From Takakia lepidozioides (taxonomy: Eukaryota > Streptophyta > Takakiopsida > Takakiales > Takakiaceae), in assembly GCA_030704615.1 (NCBI GenBank), contig CM060731.1, forward strand, positions 86,780,756 through 86,844,755: 64,000 nucleotides of DNA, in the 5' to 3' direction. Numbering within the stretch: the stretch's first letter is position 1; every line of letters begins with the position of its first letter. The notes under the pieces are model-generated. The model was not told where the DNA came from and ran no database searches. It saw only the letters and a list, made by a program, of their open reading frames with translations. Shown in pieces: positions 10,530-21,000 of the stretch. The translations under genes were made by a program, and so were the position numbers.

Positions 10530-12785
10530 ACGATGGAATTCCGACGCCGGATTTCCATCCTGCAGGTAATTCGGAGCGCAGCAGGATGGATATCCGGCGC
10601 CGAATTTCCATCCGCGGAGGAAGGGCGGCGCTGGAAATTTCCCTCACGCAGGTAATTCGGAAGCGCGCGGATGGAAATCCGGCGACGAATTTCCATCCAG
10701 CCAGGTAGGGCGGCGCTGGAAATTTCCCTCACGCAGGTAATTCGGAAGCGCGCGGATGGAAATCCGGCGCCGAATTTCCATCCGCGGAGGAAGGGCGGCG
10801 CTGGAAATTTCCCTCACGCAGGTAATTCGGAAGCGCGCGGATGGAAATCCGGCGCCGAATTTCCATCCGCGGAGGTAGGGCGGCGCTGGAAATTTCCCTC
10901 ACGCAGGTAATTCGGAAGCGCGCGGATCGAAATCCGGCGCCGAATTTCCATCCGCGGAGGTAGGGCGGCGCTGGAAATTTCCCTCACGCAGGTAATTCGG
11001 AAGCGCGCGGATGGAAATCCGGCGCCGAATTTCCATCCGCGGAGGTAGGGCGGCGCTGGAAATTTCCCTCACGCAGGTAATTCGGAAGCGCGCGGATGGA
11101 AATCCGGCGCCGAATTTCCATCCGCGGAGGTAGGGCGGCGCGCCGAATTTCCCTCACGCAGGTAATTCGGTGCCGAATTTCCATCCTGCAGGTAATTCGA
11201 ATACCGGAAATTCGGCGCCGAATTTCCATCCTGCAGGTAAGTGGAATCCCGGATGAATGGAAATTCGGCGCCGAATTTCCATCCTGCAGGTAAGTGGAAT
11301 CCCGGATGAATGGAAATTCGGCGCCGAATTTCCATCCTGCAGGTAATTCGAATCCCGGATGAATGGAAATTCGGCGCCGAATTTCCATCCAGCAGGTAAG
11401 TCGGATCGGTGCCGTATGGATATTCGGCGCCGAATTTCCATTCGCCATGTATTTCTGAGCGAGGAATTACCTTCGTGCAGGTAATTCCCAGATTAGAATT
11501 ACCTTCCTGCAGGTAATTCGTCGATCAGAATTACCTTCGTGCAGGTAATTCTGGACGAGGAATTAACATCCTACCGGCATCAATTGGAATTACCTGCAGG
11601 AAGGTAATTCTAATCTGGAAATTACCTGCACGAAGGTAATTCTCATCTGGGAATTACCTGCACGAAGGTAATTCTGAGCGATGAAATACATGGCGAATGG
11701 AAATTCGGCGCCGAATATCCATACGCCACCGATCCGACTTACCTGCTGGATGGAAATTCGCCGCCGAATTTCCATTCATCCGGGATTCGAATTACCTGCA
11801 GGATGGAAATTCGGCGCCGAATATCCATACGCCACCGATCCGACTTACCTGTTGGATGGAAATTCGGCGCCGAATTTCCATTCATCCGGGATTCGAATTA
11901 CCTGCAGGATGGAAATTCGGCGCCGAATCTCCATCCATCCGGGATTCCACTTACCTGCTGGATGGAAATTCGGCGCCGAATCTCCATCCATCCGGGATTC
12001 CACTTACCTGCTGGATGGAAATTCGGCGCCGAATCTCCATCCATCCGGGATTCCACATACCTGCTGGATGGAAATTCGGCGCCGAATCTCCATCCATCCG
12101 GGATTCCACTTACCTGCTGGATGGAAATTCGGCGCCGAATTTCCATCCGGAGGATGGTCTATGTTGGAGAGGTGCCGCCTCTCCGCCGCTCTGTTGGATA
12201 TTCAGGGCCGAATTTCCGTCCCGGGGGTTGAAATATGACGGCCAGGTGCCGACCTCTCCCTTCTCCCCGACTGCATTGGAACGGCCCCGAATTGAAATTC
12301 GGCGCCGTTTTCCCATCTGGGGAGGTTTTTATGTCGGCCAGTTTTCGGTCTGACCCCCCGACAAGACTTCCTTTGGGGGGCCCGGATGGAAATTCGGCGC
12401 CGAATCTCCATCCAGGGGATGTTCTCTGTCGCACACTCCCCGGCCTCTGCGCCCGAGGCGACTTCATCCGGGCATCCCCTGTTCGATATTCGGTGCCGAA
12501 TTTCCGTCCGGGGGTTGAAATGTGACGGCCAAATGCCGGCCACTCCCCCCTCCCCGACTGCATCCGAACCGCCCCGGATGGAAATTCGGCGCCGTTTTTC
12601 CATCTGGGGATGTTTTCATGCCGTCCAGTTTTCGGCCTGACCCCCCGACACGACTCCCTTTGGGGGCCCGGATGGAAATTCGGCGCCGAATCTCCATCCA
12701 GGGGATGTTCTCTGTCGCACACGTGCCGGCCTCTGCGCCTCTTCATCCGGGCTTCCTCTGTTGGATATTGGGTGCCGAATTTCCA
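10530..12785. repeat. Main palindrome array of element A, between the two divergent genes
   Basis: The array consists of copies of GAAATTCGGCGCCGAATTTC and variants. There are three zones. From 10545 to about 11110 the main centres are 85 bp apart, with a weaker GGCGCT site inside each unit. From 11216 to 11428 and from 11709 to 12133 the centres are 53 bp apart. From 12206 to 12773 the spacing is mostly 94-97 bp. The 53-bp zones are mirror images about a centre near 11580, making a large inverted repeat. The array lies between the start of the ParB-methyltransferase gene (leftward) and the transposase gene (rightward), so it is placed to act as a shared promoter or operator, or as a transposase-binding region. 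Long open frames here are only repeat translations. Confidence 0.9.
11464..11674. repeat. Central 32-bp sub-array of GAATTACCT...AGGTAATTC palindromes
   Basis: There are three imperfect 24-bp palindromes starting at 11464, 11496 and 11528, then three inverted ones at 11587, 11619 and 11651. Arms are GAATTACCT and AGGTAATTC around a six-base centre. Both triplets are spaced exactly 32 bp, about three helical turns. This is a second palindrome type, unlike the GGCGCC sites, at the dyad of the large inverted repeat. Confidence 0.85.
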
Positions 12786-13088
12786 TTCGGGGGTAGTAAT
12801 GTGACGGCACGGTGCCGGCTTCTCCCCTTCAGCCGTCATCATCCGGACGGCCCCCCACTTTCTGACTGCATACCGTTGGCAGTTATTGCGCAAAGACGAG
12901 GGGCCGCATTCCGGAGACAAGGTTCATTAACACTCTGACTGTGGATTTTTGAGATAGTTGGCTCCCTGGATTTGGATCAGGCTTCGTCGCTCGGACAAAT
13001 CGGCATCGCATTCATTCCCATCGCTGCACCCCTTCTACCAGGGAGCTTCCCCGCACGCCATTCTGGCAGTCTTGTGTGCACATCTCCC

Positions 13089-14257
13089 ATGGCGGAAAAC
13101 CCGAGCGCTACAGTGTACTGCCATCCTCACGAGCATAGAGCTTCATTTCCGTGCAGAGGGAACACCTGCCGGGTGATGGAGAAATATCTGTGCGTTCGAT
13201 ACCACCTGAAACCGGGGTCGGTTTTTTTGGAGGAGGAAAGGAAGGACTCTAACGGCCTTGTTGTCGAGAGTATTGTTGTGCTCCACGATGATTTCGGCGA
13301 TGGCAGGGAATGGTGAGTTCCACCATCGGACAGCGTCATATACAGGGCTGTTGGGGACTTCATTTGCCCGCCAAATGCACCGTCTATCCTGGCGCCTTCC
13401 ACGAAACAATCCGCGAATCAGAGAGTGGGTACCTCAAAGAGAGAAGTCCGCAATGAAGTAAATCCAGAGCCGAACCCATCCATGAAGACGACCGAGAACC
13501 GGGTTGTTCACAACCTGTCCGACTCAGACGAGGTCATGGAAGTTCCGAGGTTGTCCTGGAGATCAGGCAAGTCCTCAATGGACGTCAGTGGAGGAGGGAG
13601 TCATATTCCCAGCACGAGCACCGCAGTTCGATCTATTCTTGAAATTCTGCGAGGGCTTCACCTGGAAGGACACCGGTCGGAGCTGGCCGGGCTGGACTAC
13701 AGCAAGTTCGCAATTAAATCGGTTACATGCCTTCCCGCCGACGTCGACGGTAATATCTTCTTTGAGTTCCCTCCTCGGGCGGACTACTCGAGGGCGTCCG
13801 GAATATTGACAGATATGGATAGAAAACATGACGGTCATCCTTGGTGCGTTACCAAAACCACCAGCATGAAGATGCTTGATGGTGTGCGGGTGCGCTACGT
13901 TGTTTGTGCGGGCGCGTTGCGGTGTTTCTCCCCAACTTGCTTCCACTTTAAATCCAGAGGTCACAGGAACGAGACCGATTGGACAGGCACAGCTCACCAA
14001 CCATTTCGAGCTCAGGAGAAGGTTCCGAACTCCACATTTAAGTGTGCGCATTGCGAGTGGAGCCGACTTGCAACTGTACGGACTTCTCGTTGATGGAAGC
14101 AAAGAAGGGTTCAAAGTATTATCCGTGCAAGCATCTGTATTACATTTACCTGAAGAGGTTGAGGATGAACGTGACTATTGATGACTTTATTCATGCACCG
14201 GCGTTGAGCGTGAACGAGCTGCACAAACTCCTCCTTAGGGATTCCAGAAATCATTGA
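13089..14257 (+). pseudogene. Transposase of element A, internally deleted (N-terminal and SWIM parts only)
   Basis: The start MAENPSATVYC aligns with the start of the B copy at 25550. The N-terminal module (FLEEERKD...IVVL) is followed by an in-frame TGA at 13314, where B has a codon for His. The same frame then continues through the Cys/His region (DGHPWCVTKT, YVVCAGALRC, TFKCAHC) to about 14055. There it joins directly to the SWIM finger (TCNCTDFSLMEAKKG, CPCKH-like YPCKHLYYIY) in another frame, ending RDSRNH at 14257. The whole DDE catalytic region present in B, C and E is missing, so this copy cannot be active. Confidence 0.8.
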
Positions 14258-14414
14258 TGGGGCAAACGGAATCCTCCATATGGATATTTTCAAATGCATT
14301 TTGCTGTATCAGACTTTTTTTTTGCAGTGTAATGAAATGCACCCCAAAACTCCTGGAATGAGGCAATATTCCATTCAAACTGAGATCCAACAGAAGCAGT
14401 TGTGGGGCCATTTC

Positions 14415-14872
14415 TGGAAAAATGGCGCCGAATTTCTCTTTTTGGGGCCGAAAACTCGCTAAGTCCCAACATGCACTGGTACCTGTGTTTGGGAAAATGG
14501 CGCCGAATTTCTCTTTTTGGGGCCGAAAACTGGCTAAGTCCCAACATGCACTGGTACCGTGTCTGGAAAAATGGCGCCGAATTTCTCTTTTTGGGGCCGA
14601 AAACTCGCTAAGTCCCAACATGCACTGGTGTCTGTGTTTGGGAAAATGGCGCCGAATTTCTCTTTTTGGGGCCGAAAACTGGCTAAGTCCCAACATGCAC
14701 TGGTACCGTGTCTGGAAAAATGGCGCCGAATTTCTCTTTTTTGGGCCGAAAACTGGCTAAGTCCCAACATGCACTGGTACAGTGTCTGGAAAAATGGCGC
14801 CGAATTTCCCTATTTTGCGCCGAAAACTGGCTAAGTCCGAACATGCATTGGAAAAATGGCGCCGAATTACCT
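14415..14872. repeat. 3' palindrome array of element A (74-bp units)
   Basis: There are seven units of AAAATGGCGCCGAATTTCTC joined by ggggccgaaaactggctaagtcc and a spacer. Centres are at 14426, 14501, 14575, 14650, 14724, 14798 and 14860, giving spacings of 75, 74, 75, 74, 74 and 62 bp. It lies downstream of the transposase stop and before the terminal repeat. Element E has the same array with fewer units (61590-61800). Confidence 0.9.
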
Positions 14873-15239
14873 GTCATGAGGGGACCTATAGCCGCGGAAT
14901 TCGGCACCATTTTTCGCCAGAGAGACCTATTGCCGCGAAATACGTCGCCGTTTTTTCAGGTTACGGACCCTATTACCGCGAAATTCGGCTCCATATTTGC
15001 ACATGTCGCTGGGAATTGGCATGAGCGGAAGACGAAATATCATGAGCACAACTGTCAAAAGTGCAATTTTCCCTTCAAGGGGCCGAATAATATATTTGTT
15101 TTTCCTGACACATTGCATTAAATTATTGTTTTTATTGTTTTTTATTTTCGAAATTTGTACTTATGCTCATGAAAACTGATTGTGTGACTACTCTGCTCAT
15201 GCCGCTCATGCCGCTCATGCTCATGAAATAGCAAACCTC
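14873..15239 (+). mobile_element. Subterminal and terminal repeat region of element A (right end)
   Basis: Three weaker palindrome-like sites (about 14905, 14946 and 14989) are followed by AT-rich DNA, then by CTCATGCCG repeats and the terminal sequence ...GAAATAGCAAACCTC. Read inward, the end begins GAGGTTTGCTATTTCATGAG. No coding sequence is visible here. Confidence 0.65.
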
Positions 15240-15251
15240 ACTGAATACAAG

Positions 15252-16082
15252 TCACGTTGTCAATGGGACTTCGACTGCTCTCAGAACTAGCTCATGAGTC
15301 ATGGGGCTCCTCCAGGTAAAGTCGATTGCAGCCGTTGTACCGCCCCTAGTGATGTTCACCACAATGTCCTGCCCTTCAATCATACCACCATCGAATATGG
15401 AAATCTTCACGTTTTCGTCGTCCACACCAATGCGAATGTCCCCATACAATGGAGAAGAGGAGCGCACTCCTTCAGGAGAATAGGTCTCTCCGATGGAGTC
15501 CACCCACGTCCAGTGGCAGCAGTTCCACCTCAACAGCATAGCAGTGCGCCTTCTTCTGCATGGGTGACCGTCGTAGCTGGGAAAATCGGAATCGAGGATG
15601 CGCAGGAGCCACGGACTCCTCAGACCAAGATCGTCACCCCGCTCGAAGGCGTAGTGGCCTAGGATATACTCAAAAGCCACCAATGTTTCCACAATCAAAC
15701 CAGTATCTTCTCTGTAATCTGTGTACCAGATAACAATGTCTCCCGATGTGGCCGAATACATTGCATAATCGATGCCTCCAAAGGGGCAGTCGTCCCGGTT
15801 CCGGAAGCACGACATCCTTGCAAAGGAGGACCTGAGGACGACTTGGATGCCGATGACCTTGCGGACAGCTACGAAGCCCTTAGATTTTGGAAATGATGCG
15901 AAGCGGAAGAGCAGTCCGGCCTTTAATAATGGAGCATCTGGGTCCCACGTACCCACCGACGGAGGTGGAACGTGTTCATCACGCCAGCGGTGGATGAACC
16001 CATACATCTTTCTCATCAACAAGTTATAGTTTGAGATCTGCCACCGAAGTCCATCCCCCCGGATGGAAATTCGGCGCCGCAT
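15252..16082 (-). CDS. Gene X, transposon-associated protein of unknown function (276 codons maximum)
   Basis: The open frame is intact. The likely start is one of the Met codons near 16005-16014 (MRKMYGFIHRW), because the upstream codons translate a palindrome. Conserved features shared with the copies at 16339 and 36955 are CFRNRDDCPFGGIDYAMY, GDIVIWYTD, a WLLRILDSD strand, RRTAMLLRWNCCHWTW and the C-terminus DGGMIEGQDIVVNI...ELVLRAVEVP. The Cys/His spacing near the middle could bind metal. The C-terminal 50 residues resemble the N-terminal module of the element's transposase (IVVL...VPPSDTILYRAVGMP). I do not recognise a named domain. It is transcribed away from a second copy at 16339. Confidence 0.55.
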   Translation of the reverse strand: MRRRISIRGDGLRWQISNYNLLMRKMYGFIHRWRDEHVPPPSVGTWDPDAPLLKAGLLFRFASFPKSKGFVAVRKVIGIQVVLRSSFARMSCFRNRDDCPFGGIDYAMYSATSGDIVIWYTDYREDTGLIVETLVAFEYILGHYAFERGDDLGLRSPWLLRILDSDFPSYDGHPCRRRRTAMLLRWNCCHWTWVDSIGETYSPEGVRSSSPLYGDIRIGVDDENVKISIFDGGMIEGQDIVVNITRGGTTAAIDFTWRSPMTHELVLRAVEVPLTT

Positions 16083-16338
16083 TTACATCGAAGAGGGGAT
16101 GGACTTCGTCGTGTCCAGTGGCTATCGGCCCACCTGGCAGTGACTGCCCATAGTTTGCATGGCAGGGTAGGAAACTGAAACGGCTACATTCATGCAGCAG
16201 CCAATCTTCATCGGTCCAGGATCCTGTAGGGGGGGAATTTAAATGTGCCCTGGAGTGTTTGTGAGGAATTGCAGCGTTAGCTTGAACTTTTTCTAGCCAC
16301 CGCGTTGCTCCTCCTCCTCCATCCGGGAGCTGCTGTCA

Positions 16339-16938
16339 TTGAGCGTACTCCGCTACTCTTTTTCAAGGATGCCATGCCGCCAAAATCCAGCCGACTGCCC
16401 TTATCATGGCCACGATTATGCTATGTTCAAACCAAAATCAGGAGACATCATTGTCTGGCTCTCTGACGCTGCTGGAATCAAGCAAGAGTCTTTGCGCGCA
16501 ATGGAGTATCTGGAGGGCTATTACCGCTTTGAGCAAGGTGAGGGCGAGGGTCAATGCGGTCCGTGGGTCCTGAAAATTGTTGACCTCGATATACCAAGCT
16601 GGAAAGGGATGCCGGACAGATCACGCACGGCCTCGCTTTGGCGCTGGAACTGCTGCCAGTGGACCAGGGAGGACGGCACCGGGGAAAACTATATACGTGC
16701 AGATCACTCCGCTCTTCCAGTGTATGGAGACATTCGGCTGAGTTGCGAAGACGAATCGCACGGGCACATGAGGCCCACAGTGACCTTGTCAATGTATGAT
16801 GGTGGTATCATTGATGGACATGACATTGTCGTCGGCTCCAGCAAGGGCAGCAGAACGACCGAATTGCAGTTTACCTCGAGGTGCCGCAGCAGTGATGAGC
16901 TTGTTTTGAGGGGTATCGACGTTCCGTCGACTTGGTGA
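16339..16938 (+). CDS. Gene X paralogue (N-terminally shorter, 199 codons)
   Basis: Residues align with gene X at 15252-16082 from VLRYSFSRMPCRQNPADCPYHGHDYAMF to the end (ELVLRGIDVPSTW). The homologous N-terminal 80 residues are absent, so either an upstream exon was not recognised or the gene is truncated. The pair is arranged head to head with about 260 bp between them. That interval holds one GGCGCC palindrome at about 16064-16083 and no other clear signal. Function is unknown; the location beside transposon genes suggests an element-encoded accessory protein. Confidence 0.5.
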   Translation: MSVLRYSFSRMPCRQNPADCPYHGHDYAMFKPKSGDIIVWLSDAAGIKQESLRAMEYLEGYYRFEQGEGEGQCGPWVLKIVDLDIPSWKGMPDRSRTASLWRWNCCQWTREDGTGENYIRADHSALPVYGDIRLSCEDESHGHMRPTVTLSMYDGGIIDGHDIVVGSSKGSRTTELQFTSRCRSSDELVLRGIDVPSTW

Positions 16939-17192
16939 AGCCCATGTAGAAGGAGGAAGGGCTTAGTTTTGTCTGCAGTTGGTAAATGTGAGACATCGTG
17001 TCCGATCAATAAACCCATCGTATCTCACTTCTGTATGATTGTGTTTCATTCTGTTGAATAACTGTCAGAATTGGCCCACTGTTTACAATTTGATGTCTCA
17101 TTTCTACAATTTGTCTGTCCGGATGAATATACCAGAGTAACCGGTATGAGAGTCATGTGTCAAGAATATACCAGAGTAACGCCATGTCGGCA

Positions 17193-17920
17193 TCGAAATG
17201 CGGCACCGCATTTCCATGCCGACATGGAAATGTATGAACCGCATTTCAGTGTCGGACAATGGAATGCGGTGCATCATTTCCGTCCAGGTACACGAAATAC
17301 CAACACGGGTCTATAAATTGGACAGACAACGAGGTTGGCATTGCAAATGCGGCGACGCATTTCCAGCTTGGCAATGGAAACTTCTTTTTGGACAAGGGAA
17401 TGCGGTGCCGCATTTCCGTCCAACACTTCGAAAAGTGCACCCATTTCCGACCAGCTCGATGGAATGCGTTACCGCATTTCTGTGAGAGGGTCTGCAAATG
17501 GACAAATTGCGATGTCTGTTCTGGAAATGCGGCGCCGCATTTCCATGTCCGTCATCGACTTTTTTTTTGACAATGGAATGCGGTGCCAATTTTTGCCGAT
17601 GGGCCTGCAGTTCAAACAACGACCATCCCCAATATGGAAATGCGGTACCGCATTTCCAATTCCGCCATCTCGACCTCCTTGTTCGACCTCTGTAAGCGTG
17701 GTGGCATCCATGCAATGAGCGGGAGAAGCCAAAACTGGCGTGTGGACAAAGGAAATTTTGGAAATGCGGCACCGCATTTCCAATCGGCCGATTACTTTTT
17801 ACTATGCCAACATTGAAATGGAAAATTTAGTCCCTCCCCTGTTTTGGAAATGGGGTGCCGCATTTCCAAAAGAGGTTTTTAGAGTTGCCAAAATTTGGAA
17901 ATGCGGTGCCCCATTTCTGA
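17193..17920. repeat. Irregular palindrome array left of the B methyltransferase gene
   Basis: There are about ten copies of GAAATGCGGCGCCGCATTTC and variants separated by unrelated unique-looking spacers. Centres by hand are at 17204, 17270, 17353, 17406, 17470, 17533, 17584, 17646, 17770, 17856 and 17907. From 17270 onward the spacings are 83, 53, 64, 63, 51, 62, 124, 86 and 51 bp, mostly near whole multiples of 10.5 although the spacers are not tandem repeats. Confidence 0.8.
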
Positions 17921-18054
17921 TTTTGGGAGCGTCGTGGTTTGGGCGATTGTGTGGCTGGAATGCACACTGGAGAGGGGTCACGAATGTCGGGGAGATTTTC
18001 CTTTATATACTCTGGAAGAGAATTTACATTTACAGAGACTTCATTAAAATTCTA

Positions 18055-21000
18055 TTAATCTTGAAAATCATCCGAATCCTCATCCTGTTCTAGACTGTCC
18101 TGCTCCGCCTCCACCCCCTCAGTGCCTTTCTCATCTCCAGCGGACTGCTCGTTGGCCAGGCTTTTGAAAATCCCATCTTCCCCTTGCGGAACTGTCCATC
18201 TCACCTCCGTTGGGTCGTCTTCCTCCCTGTCTGCGTCGCTCTCATCCGCTGAATCACATATGTACTTTCGTACCCGTCTACCTATCTGAGCTGCTGCCAA
18301 CTCTTTCCTTATCCTTCTGTCCTCCCTAGCCCTCTCCAAAATCTGCTCTACTTTACTGGGATTCTCACTTCTTCTAATCGCTGTATTTGCGAGTTTAGCT
18401 GCATAACTAGGAAGGGAGTAGTCCCTCACCGGGCTCGTCATGAAGTCGGCCCTCGCAAAGAACGGGACATTCTTCCTGGCAGGAAGTGTAGGCCCTACAT
18501 GTTTCGACCCGGACCCTGCAATCCTGCACATGACAATCATCAACGAGACTAATGAGAACCACAGTCGGGAAATTCGTTTGACAAAAATGACCCAGAAGGC
18601 TTTGCAAACTTACAATGTTTGCACTCACTCATATTCCGGGTTCTCCTCCGCATCAATGTCCACTGTGTCTTCCTTGGACTCCGACAAATCCGAGGAGACT
18701 TCCGCTCTGTTGGGAGCCTTAACATTCCGTTGCAGCCCTTCCAGATGGGATCCCCACACGGATGAATCCTCCTCGTAGGCAAAGAGGTGCCGGTCGGAAA
18801 ACCGCCCAGCCCACATTGAGGCACCTGTTACAATGCCATCCACACATTACCACATGGCGCTTCAGATGTTGCGAACTACATCCTAACGAGAATTTGCAGA
18901 ACAGCATAGATCAAGATTTTGCATACCTGTCCCACAGATGAGGTCGAGCACTGTGCCCTCCACGTCTGTGCATGTCTCCATAATTGTCTGAATGAAGGCA
19001 GGGCTCCGAGTCCGTGAGTACCGCAGGGGTTCCGTTGAAGTGAGGCTATGAGGGAGAAGTTCCTTGGGAACGTTGTTGAACAGAACGTCGTAATCGAGGG
19101 GGTCGCAGTTCGGGTCAACCTTTCCTCCCTCCTTCCGGAAAGCAAAGGTGGAGTTCTCCTTCACAAAGCAGTATGCATCGAACTGCTTCGTCTGCATACA
19201 CAGGGGGGGAACGATTAGAAACCGAATGCTGCACCGCATTTGAAAACACCCAAGCAAATGAATGGACGAGTGCCAGTGTCGTAATCACCTTCTTCCCTTC
19301 CGACCAAAGGCCCAGTGTGTTGATGCACGTCCACTTCTTTTTCAGAATCGGGACGGCGCTCTTGCGGGTCCACTTCGCAATTCCTGTCTGAGTGTTTTTT
19401 CCTCTGCTCGCCAGGACAACCACAAAGCCTCTGTCGTCCAACACCATGCGGGTAAGCCCGAATCCTTTCTTCCAAAAGTCCTCCGAGTACCTGTTCCAAG
19501 ATGGCAAAGCTTGCAGTCCTTCCACAGGCTCTCCATCCGGAATATCCAAGATGATCATATCGCAAGACCACTCGGTGGCATTTCCGCCCCTCCTACAATC
19601 CTTGTCTGCACACACCCTCTCAAAGAACGAGACCATATTCTGAAATCCTGGGGTGTCGGAAGGCTCTTCGGCAGTCGCCTTCTTCAGTGCTCTGCCCTTC
19701 AGACCCTCCATGGTCTTCATGTATGCCAACTTGGCTGCCCGTCCATCCAAAGCCGCCAAGAAACTCTCATTTACACACTGGACTACTGTTTCGGGAGCCA
19801 CTTTCGGCCTCTTCATTTCCACCGGCTCGAAAGGGTGCCCCCCTGGGGGGTTGAAGAGTGCCTTCTTTGCCGAGCCAGTTCTCGTGCCTCTCATGACAAC
19901 GGTGGGCACAGGGGAGGCAGCCTGCGTTTGGGGGGGTGGGCTGGTTGCAAAGTCTCCATCGGAGTCCTCTTCCTCACCCTCTTCCTGAACAGGCTGTTTC
20001 TGCTTCTTCGTTTTGGCGGGTGTCACAACAGCTGCTCCTTGCTGGCGAGTCCTCTTCTTCGACCCCTTCTGTTGGGCCTGCACAGCTGCATCCACCGTCT
20101 TTTGTGCCATCTCAGCTGCCTTTCTGGATTCTTCCAGAGCAGCAGATTCCTTTGCCGACTTTGGCCCAACAGGGACACGTCTTTCCTTTCTCTTCTCTTC
20201 TGCCAAGGCGTGCAGATCTTTCTCAGACTCGTCAACAATACCGCCAGACATATCCAGGTACCAGGGGCATCCAACGAGATGCGCGGGATGCCATTGTTTC
20301 TGCATCTCGGTGTGTAGACACAGCTTGGGCCCGCCACGGTCCAAGCCATGAAGAACGGGGGCTCTTGAGCCAGGGCCCCTGTCTGAAGGAGCACGTATTT
20401 CATATACCTGCAGGGCAGTCAGCATGCGTGAGCATAAGATTGGACGAACCTACTCGCAGAGTGCCACCGAAAACATAAAATGCGAATGCGGTGCCACATT
20501 TCCGAGACAAACCTCGTAACCAGGCTTCGCATACAAGGGCAGCTGTGCTTCACCTGTAAACAATTCGCATTGCAGCTTTCCCCGCTCCCTCCTGATGTGT
20601 AAACTCCACGCTCCTTCTTGCTGTCTGTAGCTCTCTGGCGAAAAGGTTGTCCTTGTACGCACATCTGAAACGTGTCACATAGTCTTCCAATGTCTGTGTT
20701 CCATCCCATTTGACGTACAAGCCGAACGAATTTGTGTGCATTACGACTTGCTCCTTCGCATTCGACATTACCTGCGATTCCCACATGCATTGTCACGTAG
20801 CAGTTCAGGGAATTCATTTCAGAAAAGCAAATCTGGGGAAGTACCTTGAATTACCTTGAAGTCATGCGGTTGAGCCACACATCCACTGCAGGGTCGGAAA
20901 CTTCCAGTGGAAAAGACCACATTGTCCTTATGCTCTCGGATGCATTCCAGATCGACAGCCACCGTGTCTGCCATTTCCGATCCAATGTCAGGAGCTGGAA

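Larger units (their letters stand above)
3957..15239. mobile_element. Transposon A, Mutator-like element with ParB-methyltransferase cargo
   Basis: This element contains, left to right, a minus-strand ParB-methyltransferase gene (truncated on its 3' side by R1), a palindrome array, a plus-strand transposase remnant, a second palindrome array and a terminal repeat ending at 15239. The right end (reverse complement GAGGTTTGCTATTTCATGAG) matches the left end of element E at 61189, where homology stops abruptly inside retrotransposon DNA. That defines the boundary. The left terminus lies beyond R1 and is outside the window. The transposase lacks its catalytic core, so A would need help to move. 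Its cargo gene is open. Confidence 0.7.

Noticed and set aside
11697-12353. Open frames of up to 218 codons such as MEIRRRISIRH... in the A array
   Set aside because: They translate the palindrome repeat itself, occur in several frames and on both strands, and exist only because the 53-bp and other units avoid stops.
10530-12785. Host centromeric or subtelomeric satellite
   Set aside because: The arrays are short, lie at fixed positions within transposon copies and differ in unit between copies of the family.
13309-13320. The TGA at 13314 read as part of a GTGAGT splice donor instead of a nonsense codon
   Set aside because: The sequence right after it (VPPSDSVIYRAVG) aligns with coding sequence of B in the same frame, so an intron here would delete conserved residues. 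A splice role cannot be excluded but is less likely.
14402-14834. Open frames in the 14.4-14.9 kb array (KMAPNFSFWGRKLAKSQ type)
   Set aside because: Repeat translations on both strands with no independent support.
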